Source of the DNA: JAVJRN01 sp040218415
Lineage (GTDB): Bacteria > Bacteroidota > Bacteroidia > Cytophagales > Cyclobacteriaceae
Assembly: GCA_040218415.1 (NCBI GenBank)
Contig: JAVJRN010000041.1
Location: forward strand, 62,001 to 126,000
Reading direction: 5' to 3'
DNA length: 64,000 bases
The notes beneath the pieces are model-generated. The model made no database searches. It saw only the letters and a program-made list of their open reading frames with translations, and had not been told where the DNA came from. A program made the position numbers and the translations under genes. This document shows, piece by piece, positions 56,304-63,934 of the stretch (position 1 is the stretch's first letter; each line of letters starts with the position of its first letter).

Positions 56304-57718
56304 CACGCTTGCATCAGTTTTAGAAGGTATTTATACTCCGCTAGCAGGTCTTCGTACCCATCGAGTAATGACAGGTCATCTTGAGATGTAGCACTCGTAC
56401 CAGCGTATTTGAGATGTCCCTCCTGAAAAGCTTCAAAAAGAAATATGTCTCTTTTAATTCGTGATTTGCTTGTCCCACTCAGCTCCTCTCGGTGCGTATC
56501 GATAATCAGTGGGCTCAAGTTTAAAAATTGTGTGGAGTCTTTAATACTTTTCATCAAGAGTACGGCATTGCTATCCGAAAATTGATCCATGATCTCTTCA
56601 TGTATTTTAAATTCTGAATCGATGCTATTTAGAATATGAAATTCATGAGCAAAAGTGGCGATCTTATGTTTTGGTTTTTTCACTTTAATGGTGCCCACAT
56701 TTACCATTTTATAACTAACCAAAAATGCGGTCTTATTGAGAAGGAGCATAAGGGTTTGTTCCAGCAACATGCACGTGTCGGAGATGTCATGTTCTTTATC
56801 AGGGATAGCAAGCCAATCATCCAACTCTAAAAAAAAAGCGTCATCCAATAAGGTATTGAGCTCGCCGATAAATACCATTTCAACTTTGCCTTTCAATATT
56901 TTGGCCGCTTCTTTCATCATCTCTACAAGATCGTGATGGGATGGTTTTGTTAAGCATTTGCAAAAAATCTTGAATTTAATATCAGAAGTCTTCAAGGCTT
57001 TATGGTGAAGTAGATTGGCTATTTCTGATATTACCAAAAAGCTAATCACCTTGATGGTACGGTAGATGGATTTTTGTAGCTGATGATATCGTTCTTGGTT
57101 TGGTTCTTTCAATACTGCCGAGAATAAACGACGTACTTCAACACCTATAGGCCATGGGTAATTCTTAATAATTTGGTATGCGAGCAACCGAATATCTACC
57201 GACTCCCCTTCGTCCTCATCCACCATTAAAAACTTCTCAAGTGTAGGCTTATACTTGACCATTTCTTGAAAGATTTCCAGAATCAATTGCTGTGAAGATG
57301 CTGGGTTTAATGTCTCTAAAGGACTCTGCTTTGCGTCACTTTTTGGTTCATGTACCTCTTCTATAGAAGTTGCATAATGGCTTCCCCAACCCTCTGCCAT
57401 TTTACGTTTGACCTCACCCGGGGAAAACCCAAAATGTTCATGAAAGCACTTGATAAAGTAGGTGTTACTACCAAATCCTACTTGGAATGCAATCTCGCTT
57501 ACTGTGCCAGTCTCTTTTTTCAGTAAGTCCATTCCTTGTTTGAGCCTTATTTCTCTCGTAAACTGGCTTATGGATTGTCCGGTAAGTTGATTGAGCTTCC
57601 TGTGTAAGTGTGAGCGGCTGAAGGCCACTGCACTTGCAAGATCCTCTACACTGAATTGTTCGTTACCTAAATTTGCCATTACCGTCTCTTGGAGCTTTTT
57701 GAGCAATACCTGATCCAT
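56303..57718 (-). CDS. AraC-type HTH protein with long unrecognised C-terminal domain
   Basis: 471 residues from the ATG at 57718; a TTG at 57790 would add 24. The N-terminal 100 residues are an AraC HTH pair (FSRSHLHRKLNQLTGQSISQF; VSEIAFQVGFGSNTYFIKCFHEHFGFSPGEVKRK). The rest, about 370 residues, is mainly helical and includes YPWPIGVEVRRLFSAVLKEP and KSIYRTIKVISFLVISEIANLL, a pattern I have seen near signalling NTPases but cannot name. No transmembrane segment. Its TGATG overlap with the nSTAND gene means the two are made together, perhaps as a complex. Confidence 0.8.
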   Translation of the reverse strand: MDQVLLKKLQETVMANLGNEQFSVEDLASAVAFSRSHLHRKLNQLTGQSISQFTREIRLKQGMDLLKKETGTVSEIAFQVGFGSNTYFIKCFHEHFGFSPGEVKRKMAEGWGSHYATSIEEVHEPKSDAKQSPLETLNPASSQQLILEIFQEMVKYKPTLEKFLMVDEDEGESVDIRLLAYQIIKNYPWPIGVEVRRLFSAVLKEPNQERYHQLQKSIYRTIKVISFLVISEIANLLHHKALKTSDIKFKIFCKCLTKPSHHDLVEMMKEAAKILKGKVEMVFIGELNTLLDDAFFLELDDWLAIPDKEHDISDTCMLLEQTLMLLLNKTAFLVSYKMVNVGTIKVKKPKHKIATFAHEFHILNSIDSEFKIHEEIMDQFSDSNAVLLMKSIKDSTQFLNLSPLIIDTHREELSGTSKSRIKRDIFLFEAFQEGHLKYAGTSATSQDDLSLLDGYEDLLAEYKYLLKLMQA

Positions 57719-57856
57719 TGATAAATCTTTCTCCTCTGCCTTAAGGTTCGATTTTTCTGATGGGGAATTGGGAATATCTCTAGTATTCAAGGAGACGATT
57801 TAAATGATCGGTTGATTCTATGAAATTACTAAAAAAAAAGATCTAGCGAGTCAAAT

Positions 57857-57892
57857 GCAACATATGTTAAGCTATCAGCAACATAAGTTCAG
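57857..57892 (-). promoter_or_regulatory. Two 15-bp direct repeats, possible operator for the AraC-type regulator
   Basis: GCAACATATGTTAAG (57857-57871) and GCAACATAAGTTCAG (57878-57892) share 13 of 15 bases with a 21-bp period, two helical turns, upstream of the AraC-type gene. AACATATGTT is itself a perfect palindrome. This is the position and spacing expected of an AraC-family operator. See the related sites at 58274. Confidence 0.55.
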
Positions 57893-58002
57893 AAGCATGC
57901 TACCCACTCAAAATATTTTAAGGTATTTTAAGCTTTCGGCATCAAATGAACTATCCTTTAAAGGGGTTTCTCTCACCATTTTGTCGCAGATAATTTGAAA
58001 AA

Positions 58003-58098
58003 TAAATGGTATTAAACCCAAGGGTAGAAACCTTGACCCTAGCTTCCGACGCAGAGCATCGGGGAATTAGACCTATTAGGCTATCGCCCTGCGATTAA
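58003..58098 (+). repeat. Dispersed 96-bp three-hairpin repeat, copy 2
   Basis: Same orientation as the copy at 47522 and about 97% identical. It carries CAAGGGT-AGA-AACCTTG (one mismatch), CCGACGC-AGA-GCATCGG and an imperfect third hairpin. The pair flanks a 10.4-kb segment holding the lactonase gene and the whole nSTAND operon. The region 57719-58396 (678 bp) is non-coding and holds this repeat, its degenerate neighbour, an orphan terminator and putative operator sites. Confidence 0.85.
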
Positions 58099-58184
58099 AC
58101 CCGTGGATAGAGCAATGAACTCATGTTTCCAACGCAGAGATGCCGGAAATTAGAACTGTAGAACTATCACGCTGCGATTAACAA
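58099..58184 (+). repeat. Degenerate tandem copy of the three-hairpin repeat
   Basis: Directly after copy 2, CCCGTGGATAGAGCAATGAA, then TTTCCAACGCAGAGATGCC and CTATCACGCTGCGATTAAC align in order with the repeat, sharing AACGCAGAG, AATTAGA and CTGCGATTAA-like stretches but with many substitutions. It shows that the element has lived here long enough to diverge, while its neighbour is nearly identical to the distant copy. Confidence 0.6.
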
Positions 58185-58220
58185 CCAAATTTTTCCTCTT
58201 CATCCTTCCCCAGTCGCTGT

Positions 58221-58250
58221 AAAAGGTGCTATCAGAGCACCTTTTCTCAT
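58221..58250 (+). terminator. Orphan 10-bp-stem terminator in the divergent intergenic region
   Basis: AAAAGGTGCT (58221-58230) and AGCACCTTTT (58236-58245) form a perfect stem with a 5-base ATCAG loop, ending in TTTTCTCATTT. It lies in a region with no gene upstream on the plus strand and a divergent gene on the minus strand. It could end an unannotated transcript arising from the repeats or insulate the 58397 gene. Confidence 0.55.
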
Positions 58251-58273
58251 TTACAACATCATTTAATCGATGA

Positions 58274-58328
58274 AACATAAGTTGAACTCAAGCTTAAAAA
58301 AAACCTTAAGGTTTACACAACATACGTG
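58274..58328 (+). promoter_or_regulatory. AACATAAGTT-like sites and 14-bp palindrome before the PKD/esterase gene
   Basis: AACATAAGTT (58274-58283) repeats the core of the sites upstream of the AraC-type gene, and a weaker AACATACGTG lies at 58319-58328 (45 bp on). Between them is a perfect 14-bp palindrome AAACCTTAAGGTTT (58301-58314). These sit 70-125 bp before the divergent gene at 58397, suggesting shared control by the AraC-type regulator. Based on motif similarity alone. Confidence 0.45.
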
Positions 58329-58396
58329 CTACCTCTCCCCTAGCTAATTGCCCCAGCTTTGCATTGTAACTATTTCAAAACCAAAACATTACTACA

Positions 58397-59656
58397 ATGA
58401 AAACTTCAATCTCTAATAGAAAAAGCAGCTCGTCATTACAGATTTTTCAACTATTTGTCTATATCGCCTTTTCTATAACAATGGCATTTATTACAAGCTG
58501 TAGCTCTGAAGAAAGTCCGAAAACTTTACCCATAGCCAAGTTTACAACTGTAAGTGAAGCTACAACGGACCAAAGCATTGACTTTATAAATGAATCAATT
58601 GATGCTGATTCATATGTTTGGTATTTTGGAGATAACAATTCCTCAACGGAACCAAACCCAAGCCATATTTATAGGTCTCACGGAAACTTTACAATTTCTT
58701 TAATTGCTTCTAATGATTTAGGAAGTGACACTTCAAATTTTGAAATCACGGTAAATGAGCTATTCAAACCATGCGAAATCAGCTACAATGAGAAACCTAC
58801 AGACTATCTCACAGACTTTGAATTTTGCGCTTACATCAAAAAAGCAAATATCAAATATGAGGTGCCTGTATCAAACAACACAATGACATTCTATGAGCCA
58901 AAAAATGCTAATTTTTCCAAACCACTTGTGTTATTATCTCCGGGCGGTGGATGGAACAACTGGACGCGCACATCAGAGTTGGAAGCGATATGTACCACAC
59001 TCGCACTGAAAGGGTATGCCGTAGCAATGGTTAATTATTCCATTTTATCAGCTGGAGAAACACAAGGGACAGATATCTGGATAAAAAGTGCCATCGATCA
59101 GCGAAATGCCATTCGATATTTCAAGAAAAACGCCGAAAATTATAACATTGACCCCAATAATATTTTCATTGGTGGATGGTCTACTGGCGCATTAATATCT
59201 ATATACAACGCACTAATCGACAGTGAAGATATTGCCAATTTCAACAATGAAACGTTCAAATCTGAAGTAAATACGGCCGTTGAAAAATATGAAGATTACA
59301 ATATTCTCACAGAGTATGATCACTCTGTGCAAGGAGCGTTACTCATGTTCAGCTGGTTTAGAAACGAAAATGTTTTCGATAAAGGCGACACCCCAGTCAT
59401 GTTTATCAGCCATAAAGATGCAGTTATTGGAAATTCTACCAGAGTATGGGGAGAATTTCAACTCGGAGGAGAAGCATTCTACGGGTTTGATGTGGCAAGA
59501 GACAAAGCACTCGAAGCTGGTTACGTTGACGGAGCTACCTTAGGCTATATAAAAATGGAGGGACCTGTAACCATGAGCCAATACGCCTCAGTAGAGGCCA
59601 TGCATTTAGAGAATATTGAGGCTATCAATGATTTTTTCATTAGAAATCTTCAATAA
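58397..59656 (+). CDS. PKD-domain + alpha/beta-hydrolase lipoprotein (paralogue of 48858)
   Basis: 419 residues. A lipoprotein signal (FSITMAFITSC, Cys about 35) is followed by a PKD domain (YVWYFGDNNSSTEPNPSHIY ... NFTISLIASN) and an esterase domain with LSPGGGWNNW, nucleophile elbow GGWSTGALIS (GWSTG, Ser) and a late His (EAMHLEN). It has the PKD-esterase plan of the gene at 48858 without the C-terminal beta domain. It is transcribed away from the AraC/nSTAND operon and has its own terminator at 59681. Confidence 0.82.
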   Translation: MKTSISNRKSSSSLQIFQLFVYIAFSITMAFITSCSSEESPKTLPIAKFTTVSEATTDQSIDFINESIDADSYVWYFGDNNSSTEPNPSHIYRSHGNFTISLIASNDLGSDTSNFEITVNELFKPCEISYNEKPTDYLTDFEFCAYIKKANIKYEVPVSNNTMTFYEPKNANFSKPLVLLSPGGGWNNWTRTSELEAICTTLALKGYAVAMVNYSILSAGETQGTDIWIKSAIDQRNAIRYFKKNAENYNIDPNNIFIGGWSTGALISIYNALIDSEDIANFNNETFKSEVNTAVEKYEDYNILTEYDHSVQGALLMFSWFRNENVFDKGDTPVMFISHKDAVIGNSTRVWGEFQLGGEAFYGFDVARDKALEAGYVDGATLGYIKMEGPVTMSQYASVEAMHLENIEAINDFFIRNLQ

Positions 59657-59680
59657 TTCATTCGCCACTTCTTCATGTTC

Positions 59681-59717
59681 AAAAGCCAGGCTCATTTGAG
59701 TTTGGCTTTTCTCTTTT
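59681..59717 (+). terminator. Intrinsic terminator of the PKD/esterase gene
   Basis: AAAAGCCA (59681-59688) and TGGCTTTT (59703-59710) form an 8-bp stem, with CTCA/TGAG adding an inner stem, followed by CTCTTTTAC. It lies 24 bp after the stop codon at 59656. Confidence 0.65.
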
Positions 59718-59825
59718 ACTGGCGGGTTATACTTGAAAGCTAAAATAGGATTCCTACTCATGGTATTATGAATGACATACATGCTTCAATAGCTTCAATC
59801 ATTACTTGTACAAATACACAACTAA

Positions 59826-59846
59826 TACATATCTTGCTCGTATGTA
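59826..59846 (+). promoter_or_regulatory. Inverted repeat upstream of padR, possible PadR operator
   Basis: TACATA (59826-59831) and TATGTA (59841-59846) are reverse complements with a 9-base spacer, 17 bp before the PadR start codon; TACAAAT and GTACAAC flank it. PadR regulators usually bind such A/T-rich dyads near their own start. Weakly supported. Confidence 0.4.
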
Positions 59847-59863
59847 CAACAAATGATTGACCT

Positions 59864-60196
59864 ATGGATCACGAAAGTATTGGCGTAATGGAAGAGTTGG
59901 TATTGCTGACCGTTGGTAGTTTACACCAAGGAGCCTATGCACTCACCATTTTAGAAGAAATCAATGAGAAGGCGGAAAAAAACCTTGACGTAACCACTAT
60001 TCACTCCGTGCTAAGAAGGTTGGAAAAAAAGACTTATGTCTCATCTGAAATGGGCGGTGCTACTGCCGAACGAGGTGGTAGACGCAAACGGTTTTTCCAA
60101 CTTACAGCAGCCGGAAAGAAAGTACTAGACCAAAATATGTCGCTTCGTATGGAGCTCTATTCTAAGATTCCAAAGTTCACTTTCTCTCCGATTTAA
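59864..60196 (+). CDS. PadR-family transcriptional regulator
   Basis: 110 residues, a full winged-helix PadR domain: VLLTVGSLHQGAYALTILEEI, DVTTIHSVLRRLEKKTYVSSE and RGGRRKRFFQLTAAGKKVL. It is followed one base later by the ABC permease gene, a pairing typical of Bacteroidota PadR systems in which the regulator controls its own transporter. It probably represses the pair until a ligand or drug is sensed. Confidence 0.94.
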   Translation: MDHESIGVMEELVLLTVGSLHQGAYALTILEEINEKAEKNLDVTTIHSVLRRLEKKTYVSSEMGGATAERGGRRKRFFQLTAAGKKVLDQNMSLRMELYSKIPKFTFSPI

Positions 60197-60197
60197 T

Positions 60198-62867
60198 ATG
60201 AATAACCAACCTCCTAAATGGGCAACCAACCTATTGGCCTGGTATTGTAGGCCAGAGCTCCTAGAAGATTTAGAAGGTGATTTATTTGAACTTTTCGATT
60301 ATCAATGCAAAAAATACGGCAGTCAAAAAGCCAATTGGTTTTTCATATGGTATGTATTCCGTTCCTTTCGCCCATCTACCCTTCGTTTTTTTAACAGTAC
60401 TCAAACTAAAAGACTCATGCTTACTACCCACAATTTCAAAATAGCCGTGCGCGTACTATGGCGAAACAAGTTCAGCTCCCTCCTCAATATCAGCGGACTC
60501 TCTATTGGCATAATCTGTTTTTTAGTTTTAGGACTCTATGTATTGCAGGAAACAACCTTTGATCGTTTTCACCAGAAGGCAGACAGGCTATACAGAAGCT
60601 ATCTTTTTGAGAACTACGGTGAAGGGCATACCTTTTTCAATTCGGTCACACCATTTCGCTTTGAGTCCCTCTTCGAAGAGGATTTTCCGGAAATAGAGAC
60701 AGCCATTCAGGTAAGGCTCATCAATACTCAAGTTGGTGTTTTTGATAAGCGAATAAATGAAAGGATTGCGATTATAAGTCCTGAGTTTTTTCAAGTTTTT
60801 GACTTCAATGTCTTAAAAGGTTCGTCCCAAAAGCCCTTTGATAATCGTAAATCTATCATCCTTTCCAGAAGCTATGCCGAGAAATATTTTGGAGAAAATG
60901 ACCCTATCGGTAAAACGATAGATATCGAAATGGACGAAGACTTTGAGCCATTTACCGTAAGTGCTGTTTTTGATGATATGCCTTTCAATTCTAGTATAAG
61001 CTTTGAAATGGCAGTATCAAACGAGCTAAACAATGAAATCTACTCCGAACTCACATTGAATCACTGGTTTACAGTTAGTCCAGAGACCTATATATTATTA
61101 AGAGAAGGTACTTCTATCGAGTCTGTCAATGACAAGATGCAAGATGTGGTGATGAGTTATCTAGGAGAAGAATTACAGCGAGACGAATACAACATCCGGT
61201 TTCAACCTATAACTGATATCCATCTCAACCCTGAAATACCTGTAGGAAACTCAACGGTAAACAATCCAAAATATGTTTACATTCTTGGCTTTATTGGATC
61301 AATGGTTTTGATTCTTGCATGTATCAATTACACCACACTCGCCATGGGCAACTCACTGAAGAGAAACAAAGAAGTGGCTGTACGCAAAGTGCTTGGCGCA
61401 TTACGGCCAATATTGATTAGCCAATACCTCACAGAAAGCGTCATTATTGCGAGTATTTCTACAGCTATTGGAACCATCACCACATTACTGGCGATACCAG
61501 TTTTCAACGCTTTAACTAACTCCACATTAGCCTATAGTTTCGAATGGTTTCATCTGGCTTACTTCGGTGGACTTGGATTACTCATAGGGTTAGTCGCTGG
61601 CATATATCCTGTGCTAGCACTATCAAGAGGAAAAGTGCTCACGCTTTTACAAAACACCTCGCAATCAAAAGCCAGTCATGGTGTAAGAAAAGCCATGGTT
61701 ATATTTCAGTTTGCGATGACTGTTTTTCTTTTGACAAGTACTTTAGTCATGCAAAAGCAACTCAATTTTTTGCAAAACAAAGATTTAGGCTTCAGCTATG
61801 AAGCATCCATTGCCGTAGAAATTCCTACAGATCCAACACTCCAACGCATGAGTGAACGGGTGGTTGCTGCTGAACAAAACCATGCGCTACTTAAGGCAGA
61901 AATAAGTAAATCACCTAAAATCACAGATGTCACCATGGGCTCACACACTTTTGGATCTCGCACATGGGCACACATGGCTTTTACGGATAAAAACGAAGTA
62001 TTCAGAAGGTTTTATTTTCTACAAGTGGATGAGCACTACTTAGAAGCTTTTGATATTAAAGTAATTACTGGAAGAGACTTTGAAGAAGGTAGTGGCTTGG
62101 ACAAGCGCCAATCGATCATCATCAATCAGGCAGCCGTCGACTATTTTGGTTTTGAGAATCCTATTGGTGAAAAGTTACCTGGAAATGAGTTTGGCGAGCA
62201 TCAAATCATTGGTGTGATTGATGATTTTCACTTTTCCTCGCTACACAATAAAGTCCAGCCACTGGTTATAGCACAAAGCATCCAACTTATTTATCAAGGT
62301 ATCTCTGACGCTGATATTGGAGGCTCTGTTTTACCAAAACTCCTATTCAAATTTCAAGGACAAAACCTCATAGAAGCAGAGGAGATTTTATCTGAATCGT
62401 GGGACAAGATATTTCCTAATCAAGGTTTAGAGTTTCATTTCATGGATCATGCCATTCAGCAACAATATGAAAGTGAAGCGCAGCTCAAAAAGTTGATTAC
62501 CGTAGCTTCGACCATCGCCATCGTCATTGCGGCGATCGGACTACTTGGGCTCACGGTTCTGGTCATTAATAGCCGAGAAAAAGAAATAGGAATTAGAAAA
62601 GTAATGGGTGCCTCTGCGCTCCAAGTATTTATTCTTTTGGCAAAAACATACTCGATACAACTCGTCATCGGTATCATTCTGTCCATCCCTTTGACATTAT
62701 GGCTCATGAACGATTGGCTCAACAACTTCGCTTATAAAATCACGCTCACTCCTGACTTATTCATTAAAAGTGGGTTGTTAGCTTTGGTGATCGCATTGCT
62801 AGTGGTTACCTATCACACACTAAAAGCAGCTTTGATTAACCCAATAGAATCATTGCGCGATGAATGA
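60198..62867 (+). CDS. ABC transporter permease with PadR-linked N-terminal prefix domain
   Basis: 889 residues. An N-terminal cytosolic prefix (LLAWYCRPELLEDLEGDLFELFDYQ, about 10-60) precedes two MacB-type units, each with a transmembrane helix, a periplasmic core and an FtsX domain (first: NSLKRNKEVAVRKVLGALR; second: REKEIGIRKVMGASALQV; end NPIESLRDE). No ATPase is encoded nearby. This is the standard large permease paired with PadR in Bacteroidota. Substrate unknown. Confidence 0.9.
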   Translation: MNNQPPKWATNLLAWYCRPELLEDLEGDLFELFDYQCKKYGSQKANWFFIWYVFRSFRPSTLRFFNSTQTKRLMLTTHNFKIAVRVLWRNKFSSLLNISGLSIGIICFLVLGLYVLQETTFDRFHQKADRLYRSYLFENYGEGHTFFNSVTPFRFESLFEEDFPEIETAIQVRLINTQVGVFDKRINERIAIISPEFFQVFDFNVLKGSSQKPFDNRKSIILSRSYAEKYFGENDPIGKTIDIEMDEDFEPFTVSAVFDDMPFNSSISFEMAVSNELNNEIYSELTLNHWFTVSPETYILLREGTSIESVNDKMQDVVMSYLGEELQRDEYNIRFQPITDIHLNPEIPVGNSTVNNPKYVYILGFIGSMVLILACINYTTLAMGNSLKRNKEVAVRKVLGALRPILISQYLTESVIIASISTAIGTITTLLAIPVFNALTNSTLAYSFEWFHLAYFGGLGLLIGLVAGIYPVLALSRGKVLTLLQNTSQSKASHGVRKAMVIFQFAMTVFLLTSTLVMQKQLNFLQNKDLGFSYEASIAVEIPTDPTLQRMSERVVAAEQNHALLKAEISKSPKITDVTMGSHTFGSRTWAHMAFTDKNEVFRRFYFLQVDEHYLEAFDIKVITGRDFEEGSGLDKRQSIIINQAAVDYFGFENPIGEKLPGNEFGEHQIIGVIDDFHFSSLHNKVQPLVIAQSIQLIYQGISDADIGGSVLPKLLFKFQGQNLIEAEEILSESWDKIFPNQGLEFHFMDHAIQQQYESEAQLKKLITVASTIAIVIAAIGLLGLTVLVINSREKEIGIRKVMGASALQVFILLAKTYSIQLVIGIILSIPLTLWLMNDWLNNFAYKITLTPDLFIKSGLLALVIALLVVTYHTLKAALINPIESLRDE

Positions 62868-62875
62868 AAAAGATA

Positions 62876-63934
62876 TCAAATAGACTTCACACAGCGAAAT
62901 CCTGTATGATTGAAACCGGAATCCTTACTAGATTTCATTCTTCGTGCTACACGATAACCGCTACAATAGCTGTCATTGCAAAGAAATGAGCCTCCTCTGA
63001 TGACATTTTTCGGAACGGTTGGCTCGGCAGGATCGAAAGAATCTCTTGGTCCTTTAGGGTTTTCTATGGTGCCTTTTACTTCATCCTGCTCATAACCGTC
63101 GTGCCTATATTTATCCTGACACCATTCCCATACATTCCCGGCCATATCATAAAGTCCATAACCATTTGGCGGATAGGATCTGACAGGAGCTGCACCCAAA
63201 AAGCCATCCTTCTCCAAGTTTTGATACGGAAACTGGCCTTGCCAAAAGTTGGCTTTATCATAAGCTTTTTCAACTGGCTCATTTCCCCAAGGAAATTTGA
63301 CATCATCTAAACCTCCCATGGAGGCCCATTCCCATTCTGCTTCAGTTGGCAGCCTTTTTCCGGCCCATGCAGCGTACGCTACCGCATCTTCCCAAGCAAT
63401 ATGCACCACAGGATAATCCTTCTTTCCTTCGATGGATGAACCAGGTCCGCTAGGGTGCTTCCAATCCGCCCCTTGCGTCCATTTCCACCATTGCGCATAA
63501 TTTCGAAGATTTACCGGGCCTTCCGTCGCTGTAAAAACTAACGACCCAGCAGCTAACAAGGAGTCGGGCGGTTTGGGAACATTTGGAGGCAAGTCTTTGC
63601 TCATCTCCTCCCAGTCAATATCTTGCTCGGCAATCGTCACATATCCTGTAGCTTCCACGAATGCACCAAAAGCTTCATTGGTCACTTCTGTTTCGTCCAT
63701 CAAAAAGGCAGAAACCTTTACTTGATGTCTGGGCAGTTCATCAACATCAGCTTGCTCGCTTTTACCGCCCATGATAAAGTTTCCCTCAGGAATTCTAACC
63801 ATGCCTTCAGGTATGGAGACAACCGACTTCATGTTGTCTTCAGCAGATGTAGTTTTTGCTTTCTCTTTTGGAGTACTGCAGGCCAAAACGGCAATGATGG
63901 AAAATGGTAAAAAATATCGCTTCAAATGATTCAT
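62876..63934 (-). CDS. Formylglycine-generating-enzyme (SUMF1)-family lipoprotein
   Basis: 352 residues. A lipoprotein signal (SIIAVLAC) precedes the FGE-sulfatase domain: MVRIPEGNFIMGG, HQVKVSAFLMDETEVTNEAF, RLPTEAEWEWA, GLYDMAGNVWEWC and the active-site-like VIRGGSFLCNDSYCSGYR, with both Cys of the true FGE pair, then FRCVKSI. The match to the catalytic pair suggests enzyme activity on a sulfatase Cys/Ser, though many homologues have other roles. No sulfatase is in the window. Its 3' end lies 9 bp from the permease stop (convergent). Confidence 0.9.
   Translation of the reverse strand: MNHLKRYFLPFSIIAVLACSTPKEKAKTTSAEDNMKSVVSIPEGMVRIPEGNFIMGGKSEQADVDELPRHQVKVSAFLMDETEVTNEAFGAFVEATGYVTIAEQDIDWEEMSKDLPPNVPKPPDSLLAAGSLVFTATEGPVNLRNYAQWWKWTQGADWKHPSGPGSSIEGKKDYPVVHIAWEDAVAYAAWAGKRLPTEAEWEWASMGGLDDVKFPWGNEPVEKAYDKANFWQGQFPYQNLEKDGFLGAAPVRSYPPNGYGLYDMAGNVWEWCQDKYRHDGYEQDEVKGTIENPKGPRDSFDPAEPTVPKNVIRGGSFLCNDSYCSGYRVARRMKSSKDSGFNHTGFRCVKSI

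Noticed and set aside
48858..57718. Calling the nSTAND operon a known named defence system
   Set aside because: No recognised effector such as a nuclease, protease or TIR domain is fused, so naming it would be guesswork.
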